DNA of 64,000 nt from Meandrina meandrites. Lineage: Eukaryota; Cnidaria; Anthozoa; Scleractinia; Meandrinidae. The stretch lies in contig OY855916.1 in NCBI GenBank assembly GCA_963693305.1, positions 9,196,001-9,260,000 on the forward strand, in the 5' to 3' direction. The number at the start of each line of letters is the position of its first letter. The first letter of the stretch is position 1. Position numbers and translations under genes: made by a program. The notes under the pieces are model-generated. The model was not told the origin of the DNA. It searched no databases and saw nothing but the letters and a program-made list of their open reading frames with translations. Of the stretch, positions 12,036-22,878 are shown in pieces.

Positions 12036-12701
12036 GTCACTGAGAATCCGATCTCCGGTTGTCAGTGCCGGTTGTCAGTGCCAAATCGAAGCACTAAGTA
12101 AACGTCACGAAACCGAATCGTCCATCAATCGCGTCACCCTCGTTTTTACGCGTTTTAAGCTCTCAGATGTCTGTCATGTTTAAGGCCCGATAGACACCAG
12201 AGAGCGAGAGCACTAGAATTAAATGATAAAAAGTATGATCACCTGCCTGTCAATCTGTGTCAAACGAGCCAGAACTGTCATAGTGGACTCGTATGAACTT
12301 TCTTAAGCAGGTTCAAGTTCGGTGAAAGCCCACGCGCATAAAGCTAGGTTTATTTTAAGGGGACTGCGTCACGGCTGAGTTTAGTCCCGATATATTAGGT
12401 TTTCCCAAATCATACTCGCTATATGAAACTTGATGTTTAAACGAAGAAGTTGCTTCTATAGATCTATATAGCTTCATTAGAAACAAATATCAGTCTTCCG
12501 CAATCTGTTTTGAGCTTGTTCAATTTTTGCCCTTCTTTTGTTATAAGCAATGTTATTGAAATGTTCCTTCTCTGTTTTAAGTGGTTAATTTTGTATTTTA
12601 GTTTTTACTCAATCAAGTGGCCATTTTTTATGTCTAAATTTGGCTGAAATCCGTGACACAATAAACAATGAAATGACCAAGTAAGCCTCAAGCGGAGTCT
12701 G

Positions 12702-12830
12702 TAGGTAATGGTAAGTGATGACAGGCCACACAATCTCCACCGGTGTGAAACATTTGAAAACCCTTTATATTTTCGCTCGTTGTTCACACCAGTGGAGATT
12801 GTGTGGCCTGTCACCCCTTGCTGTTACCTA
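12702..12830. mobile_element. Hairpin MITE
   Basis: Arms of about 48 bp: 'taggtaatggtaag...gacaggccacacaatctcca' on the left, and its inverted copy ending 'gctgttaccta' at 12830, around a loop of about 35 bp. No clear target-site duplication. Non-coding. Confidence 0.7.
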
Positions 12831-12838
12831 ATGCTAAA

Positions 12839-13014
12839 CACTGAAATCCCGATTTCACGAACGCTCGATTTTTTCAACTGAAATAAAATCGTTTGCGATA
12901 ACTCGAATCAAAAGGTGTTTCCCTCTTCAACAAGTCAAACATTGCAAATTTTATCCTCGATTTCTGGAACCAATGTTTGCTACACTTGAAGGTTCGTAAA
13001 ACGGGATTTTACTG
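12839..13014. mobile_element. Short MITE with CCCGATTT-type inverted ends
   Basis: The left end 'cactgaaatcccgatttcac' pairs with the inverted right end 'cgtaaaacgggattttactg'. At 176 bp it is too short to code, and it belongs with the related ends at 9739 and 11255. Confidence 0.6.
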
Positions 13015-13887
13015 TCTACCATACATTTAAGCCCGGTGATCGCAAAAGATCCTAAGAGTCGAACTGCTAATTATCCCAGCATTTAAGGTCGTGTTAAATT
13101 TGTTGAAAGGCGCTTCTAGAGAAGGCCGGAAATTTCTCTAATTTTGAGAGATTGAAAAGTAAACAACACTTTACACCTTGTCTACATTTAACCGCTGGCT
13201 TGGGTAAATATCAGTTTTTCGCCGCGGAAACAGAGGCCAATAATTTAACAACAAATTATTAAAATAAGACCTGTACAAAGATAACTAATTTTAAAACCTT
13301 TTGGAAAATATTTATGAAACAGTTACTAATCTTTCAAAAGAGATCAAAGACTGAATATATAGTTTTGTTTTAGCGCTGGGATTTTTTATGAGGGCAATTG
13401 CTTTTGCCATTGTATTTGTACAGCCAATTTCCCTTGTCTTGTTTAAATTTCCGCTCAAAATTGAAGATCATGCTGTCAGAATAATTTTACTCTGCAAGGG
13501 AAGTGACATAATTGTATGTCAACAGACTCCTACATGAATTATCTTATTTTATCCGTAATAGTCCAACACACTTAAATTTGAAGGTGTTTTTTCTTCAAAC
13601 TGCTTATCAGAAGACTCTTTAGACTAAATAAAGGAAATTAGTTACACTTCCGCGGCAAAAAATTCTTGCCGGTACTACTTCTTTAATCTTAGTTGAAATA
13701 GTATTTCTCGCATCAAATACACAATTTCCGTAGACGGAAAATTGAAAATTAATCATGTCGTTCTCTTTTCCTAGGAACCATTTACACTGTATTGACTGAG
13801 AGAAACCTCTTCAAAGAAGCTTGGATACTTTCAAATCTCATTGACTACTGCTGGCCAGTTGAAAGACAGAAGTAATCCACGAACAAT

Positions 13888-15967
13888 ATGAAGAAATCAA
13901 CGGCATTGTTCTTAGCAATTCTTACTATAATTCTTGCATCCAGCGCGAAATTTTCTACAGGATTTCCCACAAAATTACCGGGAAAAATATCGAGTGATTT
14001 AAAAGAATTCGAAGGTAAGAGTAGAAGATTGCCATTCTTTAAATAATAGGGTAAATTTAAAATGTCGTCTTTCGTAATCCATGTCATCCTCTTGTCGCCT
14101 TCCTAGCCTGAGTAGCTCAACGTTTCGATCTCGATTTGAAATCAGTTTTATACATGGCTAGAATGAGAAAATAGAGTGCTATTTCCTTTTTTTTTTTTTC
14201 GATGTATATAGTACCCAATGTTATAAAGAGGCACTCTACTATATACTTTCTACCTCGAAACGTTTAGTTGAACTAAAGCCTTGTTTTTGAAGCATATACA
14301 TTCGCCAGACTGAATCGAGGATTTCTGAGTCCACGCGTGATTGGCATATTGTGAGGTAGACTTGGGCATTAAAACGATCAAGGGAAATACTTACAAAGAA
14401 TACGCAAGGAGATTGAAATATTTAATGAAATATCTCGAAATGTTTTTTTTTTGTTTTGCATTTGAAAACCAAAAAAAAGGCATTCAGTAGAGGCACCTGT
14501 CCACGCTCAACGCCTCAAACCCGCTGTCTTTAATTGAACTTAGATTTTCAGCTGTCTTTGCTTTCTCGTTCTATTATCATTCAAAGGTTTCCTTTATGTC
14601 CAGTGGTTTCTTTTCTACACGAAATTCACCTCTATGTACACTTTATTGTTGTGTATTGGTGATGGACTAGTGCAAATTCAAAGTCAGGCTTTCAAATCAG
14701 TGACTATTACCAATTTTCCCAAGCGATAAATGTACAATGCATCAAAATATCTAGCGATTTTTGTCTTGTTGGTGATTTGGAAAATGAAAGTGGTACACAA
14801 TAATTACATTCAAGAGAAAATGATTTTCATTTTTGAATGAGCTGTTTCCTGTCTTTTGTTCACTTTAGTTACTTAGATGCTTACTTTAGTTACTTCACTT
14901 TATTGTGACTATGAAGACGTGGTTTAGTTTCATAAGGGACCCCATTGCTTGCATACACCCAAACTACCATAGTTCTCCTGCCTTAGCTTGTTATTACTTT
15001 CTTATATGGTCTTTTCATTCATCTTGGCATTCTTGATCTTTTTCTTGTTGTTTTCTCGTTTTTGTTAGAGGTCGTTGTTGTTGTTGTCGTTCCCGTTCCC
15101 GTTCCCGTTCCCGTTCCCGTTCCCGTTCCCGTTCCCGTTCCCGTTCCCGTTCCCGTTCCCGTTCCCGTTCCCGTTCCCGTTCCCGTTCCCGTTGTTTGTT
15201 GTGGTCATGGCTTCTATTGGGGCTCTGGCATTTCCAGTCTTCTCTTGTTTTTGTTAACGCTTTTTATGCTGTTGTTCTTCTAGCTACAGATGTTGTCGCT
15301 TATTGTTTTTTTGCTTCTAGTGGTTGTTGTAACACGTGATTATTCAAACTTTTTAGTTTCCAAAATATTTTTCTTGCCGCCTTGTTAACTGATCTTCACT
15401 TTCTACAGATATGAGATCTCTTCCGTGTGAAGATGAAGAGGACCAGTATTTCTGTATGTATGAGATCGCAATCGAAGAATCCTGTGACTTCAAGCCATTT
15501 GTCATGATGAAACAATGCAGATATTCATGCAACTTCTGTAGTAAGTAGTAAGTAATCACGCAATTTTAACTTTTCTGTAATTAAATGATGAACTGCACTC
15601 GGAAAGATTCCAAGGAGTGAACAAAGACTGTTGGTTCAGTTTTGCATTCGCCTGAGGCAATTCTCTCGTGGGTTCAAACTTTACAACTGCTAAAACATTT
15701 GACAGTTTGATGATCAAACGTTATAATTTAAGGTATGCCAAGTTTTATTCACGAAACTTAGACGTTTGCATAGTAACGCCACTGATACCAATAATCAGGC
15801 ATATGTAATGGCAATGATAATAGCCCCCCCCCCCCCCCCCCCCCCCACCCACGGAGTCGTTTTCAGAAATTGTGCCTAAAAACGATTACGTGGGAGGCTA
15901 TAATGGTAAAGACTTTGATGACAATTTTTTTTTTTAATTTTCTTTTTCCTTTGCTTCAGAAGAGTAA
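13888..15967 (+). CDS. Secreted ShK-domain (ShKT) cysteine-rich peptide, three exons
   Basis: The exon model is 13888-14014, 15409-15540 and 15960-15967 (stop TAA). Exon 1 starts at ATG and encodes a hydrophobic signal peptide of about 20 residues and a short pro-region, ending at a consensus donor (gaag/gtaaga). Exon 2 follows 'tttctacag' and is a symmetrical phase 1-1 exon of 44 codons holding six cysteines spaced C-x8-C-x9-C-x10-C-x3-C-x2-C, the ShKT framework. It ends at a strong donor (gta/gtaagt) and exon 3 follows a pyrimidine-rich acceptor. Without the second splice, a TAG at 15546-15548 would end the protein at nearly the same place. The product is about 88 aa. ShKT domains occur in cnidarian potassium-channel blockers but also in many non-toxic secreted proteins; the Lys-Tyr pair of channel blockers is not evident, so toxicity should not be assumed. 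Confidence 0.7.
15089..15193 (+). repeat. (GTTCCC)n microsatellite, about 17.5 copies
   Basis: A 105-bp uninterrupted array of GTTCCC inside intron 1 of the ShK-domain gene. It is not the TTAGGG-type telomere repeat. The open frames reading Val-Pro or Pro-Phe repeats here are by-products of the array. Confidence 0.97.
15824..15846 (+). repeat. Poly-C tract, 23 nt
   Basis: A homopolymer of C inside intron 2 of the ShK-domain gene. Similar tracts occur at 23547-23567, 33796-33811 and 53530-53554. Lengths may be inexact in the assembly. Confidence 0.95.
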
Positions 15968-17995
15968 AATCACGTGATGGTCAGATTGAAGTGACGTTTA
16001 CACATCGTTTTTGAAAGGCTGAAGTCCGCGGAAATCATCTGTATAATTTATTATAATTTAAAGCACATATATTAAGCTATTTGCTTCATTCAGTTTAATA
16101 AATTAGCAAAGAAAGCTCCAAAAAACCCAGTTGTAAACATGATTTATCAATATTCCTTTGAAGGACCTAAAAACAATTCGATCGGTGCTCCGTTTAAAAC
16201 GCTTTCCACTATTTAAATTAAGAACTGTTAAAATTAGCTAAACATAAATATGAAATATGTCCGTGTTAACGTTAATTAAGAATAATTTTTTCAAAAAATA
16301 AATAAAAATATTTATTGTTTACTGGTGGTTTCTCTTATTTTGAAAGAAGTAATGTCTGCATTGGGCCAGAGTCTTGTAGGCGCCGGAGCCTCTCCGTGTT
16401 ACTTCATCATGGCAAAACGGGAGGGTTGGGGCGAGGAGGGGGAGTTGGGACTGAACAGTTAGCACTAACAAGAAATGCGAACTTTTCAATGGCCGATAAT
16501 TTTACAGAGACTTAAGTGAGATTTATGAACCACATCAGTAAAACTTGCATGTTATATCATCGTATCAATCTGACTCCTTTAGTGGAAGATGAAAAGTCTT
16601 ACCTGGCGAAATGCTTCCGACGCGGTATTTGAAAACAGCACACATTGTCATCAGAATTCAAAATGGCGGTCTTTTCTGGAAGCGTAAACCTTGAGCCAAA
16701 ATATTCTCGTAGCAGGACAGAGAATACCACGAGTGTCAATCTCGTTCGGGGCCTGCAAAACATGTACTTTAAGATCAGAATATCTCGGATATGAACTGGT
16801 TTACATCCAGCACGGTATTCAGTATACAACATTACCATTCTAACTCCCTGCAGGGGACGAAATATGACTCAAAGCGAGGAAAATGCTACGAAATGTGCTT
16901 CAAATCTTGTCTGCAAGCGAAGTCTTCTTCGCCATTTTGTTTATGGCATTTGTAACCTCTCCTGTAAGCCCCAGGCTGCCTCATTAACCATCAACCAATG
17001 GAGGGCGGAAAATTATTTTTTATTTAGTTTAATGCGCTTATGAGACCGGTTTGAATTGTTGGACAATCCGGCAGGGTCCGACTCGAGAGAATGCATAAGG
17101 CAGATATATACCAGCTATCGAGAAAAGAACAACCGCTTCATCGCTTTCTGACCGCCTTGGATCGTCCTTGCCATGAGGGTTACACTACGCCATTTAATCT
17201 TTACCGGTTCCAGGGTGACACTGGGAGCGAGACATCTTTATTCAATGTTAACACCTTGGGCTCTTTTTGCTCGCCTACTAAGGAAGGTCTGGGCATACCC
17301 AGTACCCGTCAAAGCGCGAGGGAAAACTTTGGGCACGGTTGGCAGGGATAACCTGCCAACCTCATAAAACCTCATATAAACGCTTCGTGAAAGAAGGCTC
17401 GTGGGAGAGGTTAACCCTCTCTCCCAGGGAAAACGTTTCTTTGTATAAGCAGGGCTGAAGGTATGGGGTACACCCGATTTTGAGTGGAATTTTAAAAGGT
17501 TTAACGAAAGGATAGAAGAAAGAAAATAATTTTTGGAAAACCACCAGACAGTTGATTCCCACGCAAGAGCACCCCAGGTTGTCAAGGGACTGTTTGGGTG
17601 TCCATCTACTCAGAATTTTTAATTTTGAAATTACATTAAATCTTTAATATTTCTTATATCTCCATCTCCAAATTTTAATAAACCTTTCAGAAAAACTATC
17701 TCTTCCCAAACATTCCCAAAAATCACCCAAAAATTTACAAAACCCCGCTAAACATAGCTTTGTGACATGAGCATAGAGTTTCTAGGGGATTACTTGAAAC
17801 GCGGACGAGATATTTGCATTAAACCCACAGCGGTGGAAAAACCGGCTTCAGGTGTACCCCCGCCGCCTTAATCGAAGAAAAACGTGTTATTCACGTATCT
17901 CTCGAAGCTATGTAGACTGATGCATCGCCCCTTTTGCGATCCCCTTGGGCTTCGCCCACGAGACTCGCCCAAAGTGAATAACACTTGCACATTTG
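15968..17995. other. Intergenic; one weak candidate exon
   Basis: Contains the 3' flank of the ShK-domain gene. On the minus strand, an ATG at 16838 opens 78 codons that end at a consensus donor (ccag/gtaaga, exon edge 16603); this could be the first exon of an unseen gene but has no recognisable domain. Nothing else is supported. Confidence 0.35.
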
Positions 17996-18269
17996 TAGAC
18001 TGTTCACAGCCCTCTATTTTTTCGTGTTTTTTTTTTTCGATCAATGAGCGCGCGGTGAGAACGACTAGAAAACTGGACGCCAGCGCAAAACGGAAGAAGC
18101 AAGGGGGTGGGGGGCGGGGGGCGAAAAAAATAGAGGGGCTGTAGACATCTTTGAAAATATTGAATTTCCCGTTTCTCCAGAAACGGAAAATTCCCATTGG
18201 TTGAAAGGCGGCAAAAATGTCATGACCTTGACAACGGCCGATCATGATTGCTTGCAGGCGCGTCTTGCG

Positions 18270-18540
18270 GTTCGCTCGAGTTGTCATTGCTGTGTTTTGC
18301 GATGGATCGATAATTTATTGGAACGCGCTCGTTGGCCGGAGAGATTTCCAAACGTTTCGTCTCTCAAAGACAAGCAGAAAGAGGCCATTCGACACCTTCT
18401 TTGTTCGAAGGACGTAGTTGGAATTTTACCGACTGGTGCCGGATGTTATGACAAAACAAATGCAAGAAGATGGGAATGTTGTTGTTCTTGTTGTAGCGGT
18501 ACAACAGTCAAAAGAAATGAACCTTCTTGCTTGAGGCTGC
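18270..18540 (+). pseudogene. Broken RecQ/SF2 helicase N-terminal fragment
   Basis: The plus strand encodes '...LKDKQKEAIRHLL' followed by 'DVVGILPTGAG' (around 18360-18445), matching the Q-motif region and Walker A (P-loop) of RecQ-type superfamily 2 helicases. Directly after the P-loop the reading frame changes: the continuing helicase-like text ('MTKQMQEDGN' then a Val-rich strand) is in another frame, with the residues that should follow GKS missing. A small deletion across Walker A therefore inactivates it, and motifs II-VI are absent. It lies inside the TIR element and probably derives from a full-length element-borne or host helicase. Confidence 0.6.
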
Positions 18541-18734
18541 TTTGACGGGTTTTGCTTGCGTTGTTCAGGATTCTTTGGCGAATCACTTTGCTGGCATAAC
18601 TTTTGCTTCGCCGAAGACGTGTGAGGCGAATGTGACATATTTCTTTTGAATCGCTCGTCACGATCAACTTTCCTTTTAGGAGATTCTACGCCATCTTTCG
18701 GTCGCGCTAGAGATTTCTATATAAATTCAATATT

Positions 18735-19010
18735 GCTTGCTGCACTTCTAGATGTAGATGCACAAAATGAACACACTCTACTAGAACGAAATTCGTCTGC
18801 TTGCACTGCAATTCCCAAATCGACCAACACGTCTGCCAACTTTCGCCGTAAAACACCTTCGCGTTTTGGCCTCAAATAAATTTTCCGTAGAGATGTGCGA
18901 GTCTTACCGAAGTTCCCCAAACGAATTGCGAAGGAACACCCGCATATTCTGCAGAAATCGGAAGGACCGCTTGATTTGGCTTTCTGCCTCTTTTTGTAGG
19001 AATTTAAATT
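18735..19010 (-). pseudogene. C2C2 zinc-finger exon fragment
   Basis: The minus-strand open frame has no usable ATG (its track start is TTG). It contains 'FCRICGCSF', a basic middle part and 'LADVLVDLGI', then 'VCSFC', giving two CxxC pairs about 65 residues apart like ZAD-type or other treble-clef zinc-binding modules at protein N-termini. It ends abruptly. It runs tail-to-tail with the helicase fragment inside the same element. Whether it is captured host sequence or part of the transposon's own protein is open. Confidence 0.45.
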
Positions 19011-19266
19011 TATAAACAAGCACTTTACCGCTCAATTTCATTGGTCCGAGTTAATTGAAAGGTCAAGAGGAGGAGCTGTAAATTACAAGGCGATGACAAG
19101 GGGAGGGGTCTAAAACTTGCACTTTTATTCAAAGATGTCTACAGCCTCTCTATTTTTCTTTCGCTCGCTTCGCTCGCTTCCCGCCTCCTCCCTCGGCGCG
19201 CTCGCGCTTCGCGCTCGCTTCGTTTGCTTTTTTGCGTTGAAAAATCGAGAGGCTGTGGACAGTCTA

Positions 19267-19908
19267 GCACATTTGCCATGATCTATGATAAGTAGGAAAG
19301 AGAAGAAAAAGCTTGCGTGTGCTGTAACTGGTTAAACGTTATTTACCTTATCTCTATGGAAACATGGAATATTAAAAATTTCCAAAATTTACTTTATTAC
19401 AAGAAATAGAAAGCAGTATCTCCATTTCGAATTCTTGCCTTGAGTCTCAGTCTGGTTTATTAATTTCTTATTCAGAGTCGTCAACGATAAACTATTACAA
19501 TTCGAGCGATTCCTAAAACAACTGAAAATCTCTATATACAATAGCTGCCCCTCTTTAATTTCAGAAAAGCTGTCAAGATAAGATTTACTGACAAAAACCC
19601 CTCTTTTTTTAAACGTGATTAACTTCAAGTAATACTGTACAATATTGTGTTTCCTCTCCAAAGTAATTAAGTTTTATCCATAACATCCTCACTGTCAGGT
19701 ATATTTATGAAAAAATAAACAGCATTGTATTGCCGCATATTGCACGAAACTGTTAAAATTAATTTAAATGTTAATTTTGATGCATTTTATCATTTATCTG
19801 CTATATACAGCTATAAACATTTTTGAATTAAAAAAACATAATTCAAACGCTTATTTTTACTATGCGAGGTTTGCTAACAACAGTCCTTGAAAAATGTCTA
19901 CGCTACTT
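19267..19908. other. Intergenic, no gene recognised
   Basis: A+T-rich spacer between the TIR element and the 3' end of the receptor pseudogene. Short open frames only. Confidence 0.5.
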
Positions 19909-20809
19909 TTAACGGCAAAAAATTTGTTTCAAGGCTGTGGAAATCTCGCGAACTCGCCAGCAATATAATACAGGATTAAGAGATGAATTGAGTAAAACTA
20001 TTGTTGTAATTCCGTGGCGAACATTAACTGAAATGGTTACTCCTGCGAAAAAACTTTGGACGATAGCAACACAGCAGTAAGATATACAACAGAAATGTGT
20101 TCAGAGCGGATCTCTTGAATCTCTGTATGCTGAAAATGCTCCTATTGTGCGAACAGCCTAGGGGTTGACTTTGAATCTGTGCCAGATGTCCTCGAACAAT
20201 GAGGTAGATTTTTAAATAAACAACAGAGTTTCCAACAAGCAAAGTGAAAATTATAGGAGATAAGGCATTGAACGATAGGCCTGTAGCCCACAACCGAATC
20301 GTTGAAAAAATCCCTGAGACCACCCAGGTAAAAATTACCACCCATATTACACGAAACGGTGTCACAAGAGCTTCATACCTGAAATGCAATTCAAGTGCAA
20401 GCAAACGGTCGACTCCGATTGCTGTTATGGTAAAAAATGATGCACCACAAAGGAAGGAAATTAAAGTGTTAAAGGCTACCCAAAGCCCTAGAGACAAAGT
20501 TCGGTTATATATTCGTATAAGCAAAGCTACTATGAAGAGCGGGTGACCCGCCAAGCCAACAGTAAGGTCCGACACAGCAAGGTTTGCCAGTAAAATATTC
20601 GCTGCTGAGTGCAAAGAAGATGTCTTCCAGATTGTTATTAAAACTAAAACGTTCCCAATCACTGCAGTGAGGCTAAGGCAAATATTTGCTGCGCAGAGTG
20701 CGATCGTGTAGAATAGTTCTTCTTCAGGATATCCAAAGTCCTGTCCGGAGTTGTTTTTGCCCAAGTCATGGTGAAACTGTGATTGCTGCGGAGTGTTGTT
20801 GACTTCCAT
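19909..20809 (-). pseudogene. Class A GPCR with a frameshift before TM7
   Basis: From the ATG at 20809 (the longer frame starts at TTG) the reading frame gives a short glycosylatable tail (N-N-T, N-N-S), TM1 with GN-V, TM2 with LAVSD, TM3 ending DRL (134-136), TM4 and TM5, and TM6 starting [15 protein letters not shown]. It then runs into a TAA at about 20024. TM7 is intact in another frame just downstream: [17 protein letters not shown], ending at TAA 19909-19911. A single shift of one base (mod 3), with perhaps a few lost codons, separates the two parts. Its closest relative here is the gene at 27003-27908: both have CY-P in TM6, NP-LYCWR in TM7 and no Cys at the top of TM3. Either a young pseudogene or an assembly error; the rest of the frame is well preserved. 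Confidence 0.75.
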
Positions 20810-21273
20810 GGCTGATCGATTCCACACACTCTTTTCTCTACTCAAGCTGGTTGAAAATATAGAGGAATCTCCGATCCACTTCAGTGCTTTATCAATATAT
20901 CTTAATTATCTGGCAAAGCAATAATCAGCAATGAAAACAATACAAACTCTGCCGATGCTCAATAGATGACGTTTCTCATACTCCCCACGAGCGAGTGCAA
21001 TCCGATCTCCCCTAAAAACGACTGCGTGGGAGGCGACATGTTCCGTAGCCAGTACAGTTCGTTTCAAATGACTGCCAGCTAGCAAATTCAATTACATTTA
21101 ATTGCAACAAAATTTATCTTTCATATTTACTTCTCAAAGGCATTAATAATTCATCTAGTTAAAACAAAGGAAATCAGAACCGTGACGGAGTTTGGAAATC
21201 TGATCTTAATTAGCATAGATTTTGACGATTTTATTTTTCTGTTTTCTCCGTAGTTTTAGTTTCGATTGAGAAG
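20810..21273. other. Upstream spacer of receptor pseudogene
   Basis: No exon is supported. It should hold the former promoter and 5' UTR of the minus-strand receptor; no clear core promoter element could be assigned. Confidence 0.4.
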
Positions 21274-21418
21274 ATATATCAAACACTCGACAGAGTGTTT
21301 CATCACATTTCAAAACACCTCGAAGTTCGTCAAACATACTCCGCTGCGCGTCGTATTTTCAACTCTCTTCTCGGTGTTTGGAAATGTGATGAAAAACGCT
21401 GTCTCGTGTTTGATATAT
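21274..21418. mobile_element. Hairpin MITE
   Basis: 'atatatcaaacactcgacag' at 21274 and the inverted 'cgtgtttgatatat' ending at 21418 are the outer ends of imperfect arms of about 50 bp that include 'catcacatttc/gaaatgtgatg'. No target-site duplication was clear. Open frames across it are not genes. Confidence 0.7.
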
Positions 21419-22266
21419 TACTTGAGATTTGTTAGATGCATCTGTTGTCGGCCGTATAATCACTTTCAGTCAATTGGCATTCAAACTGAGTTCCTCGTTT
21501 AAATCTTTGTTAGAGACTACGATGTTAGGAGGCCTCTTTTCGGAAAAAAGTGCGACCGTGGTGAACTTTGAACCGACGCAATCTTCTTCAATCACAAAGC
21601 TGTTTGTACAGACGCCATGCACCTGCTCTTAGACAAACGCATTAGAAAGTAGGCTCCGGTGTACTAGATTATTTCTGATACAGATTGATCACAACTCGAT
21701 CGTTTAAGACAATGTTCCTTTTATTTGCCTTCCGGCTGAACACGAGTCAGTTAGGCCGCCATTAAAAGCCACGTTCCGTGCTAAATTAACGTAATAGTTG
21801 TTTTATACAACAAAAGAGTTACAGCGCGCTTTGTGATTGGTTGATGCCTGTCGTCTATTTGAGTACAGACACACAGATGACGTCACTGCGTGGTGTGACT
21901 CGCGCGCGTGATCAGAGTTCATAGTCCAAGTCAGTCTTCTCGGCAATTTTTTCAAAACTTGCAGCGAAAACAAAAAGAGAAAGTTCAGCTTAATTATAAA
22001 TCTACATAGAAGAACAAACTGCTAAATACTCTATACCTTTCGAGACATGTAACTGGGCTAAACAAGCTCGAAGCTAGTTGACAGCGACTGATTTGAAAAA
22101 TTATCGAAAGCTGGCATTTTATTTTCCCTTCATACTGCGTATTTTAAAATCGGTTGAACAGTGCTTCGTGATTACGGAAAACTATCTCGAAATGAAAACA
22201 ACCAAGGCTCACTGGTAGCGGCGTTTTAGCGGTACTGAAGTGTACAGAAGTCTTGTTATTGTATAA

Positions 22267-22454
22267 AACAAACAGATTCCATTTTGCGGTGCGTCTGTTC
22301 AGTTATATATCACAGGAGACGTCAAAATGTGGTAAGAACATCAGTGACCCACTCGCCTAGCGGCTCGTGGGCCACTTTTTTGTTCTTACCACATTTTGAC
22401 GTCATCTGTGATCTATAACTGAACAGACGTACGGCAAAATGGAATTTATTTGTT
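22267..22454. mobile_element. Long hairpin MITE with near-perfect inner arms
   Basis: The left arm runs from 'attccattttg' through 'gtctgttcagttata' to 'gtcaaaatgtggtaagaaca', and the right arm repeats these inverted. About 70 bp per arm surrounds a 35-bp G+C-rich loop. A few mismatches and small indels lie in the outer part. A transcript would fold into a strong stem-loop. Confidence 0.8.
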
Positions 22455-22846
22455 AAGTTTTTATATAGATGATACCGGATCTTTGTAGGAATTCTCCTGG
22501 TCTTTATGCCAGAGAGCTTACAAAAATATCCCAATAAATGACAATACCATGAAAATGACATGTCAAATGACAGCGACAAGAAATAGAAAAATTATCATTG
22601 AGGGACAACACACCCACGATGTAGTCACTTGTGATGTAAATTGCGACGTTTCTTTCGTCTGCATACTGCAAGTCTTCATCAGGCGATAAGGTCGACTGGT
22701 TCACGTAACCTTATAAAGCACAATAATCCGTTGCGATTGGCTAGCTTTGAACGACTGTGATTGGTGCATTTCGATCCTCGCTGTGCCAGTGGATTGTTGT
22801 TCCCTCGGTGGTCTGCTGTCGTACATTTCTCATGATGTTCTGTTTT

Positions 22847-22878
<32 letters not shown>

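Larger units (their letters stand above)
17987..19275. mobile_element. DNA transposon (17996-19266) with about 150-bp TIRs, 9-bp TSD and gene-fragment cargo
   Basis: The left end starts 'tagactgttcacagccctct' at 17996 and the right end finishes 'ggctgtggacagtcta' at 19266. Each terminal region closes with a second matching block, 'ggctgtagacatctttgaa' at about 18137-18155 and its inverse at about 19128-19148, giving long inverted repeats with a more diverged G+C-rich middle. The flanks are identical, gcacatttg at 17987-17995 and 19267-19275. Long TIRs with a 9-bp duplication are typical of Mutator-like elements. Inside are a broken RecQ-type helicase fragment (plus strand) and a C2C2 zinc-finger fragment (minus strand). 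Helicase genes are known from Academ-type DNA transposons, so the cargo may be native to the family rather than captured. No transposase is visible, so this copy is non-autonomous. Confidence 0.8.

Noticed and set aside
15062..15283. Open frames encoding Val-Pro or Pro-Phe repeats
   Set aside because: They are produced by the GTTCCC microsatellite in an intron; no start context, domain or splice support.
21266..21632. Small plus-strand genes over the hairpin at 21.3 kb
   Set aside because: The frames run through inverted-repeat arms and have no independent support.
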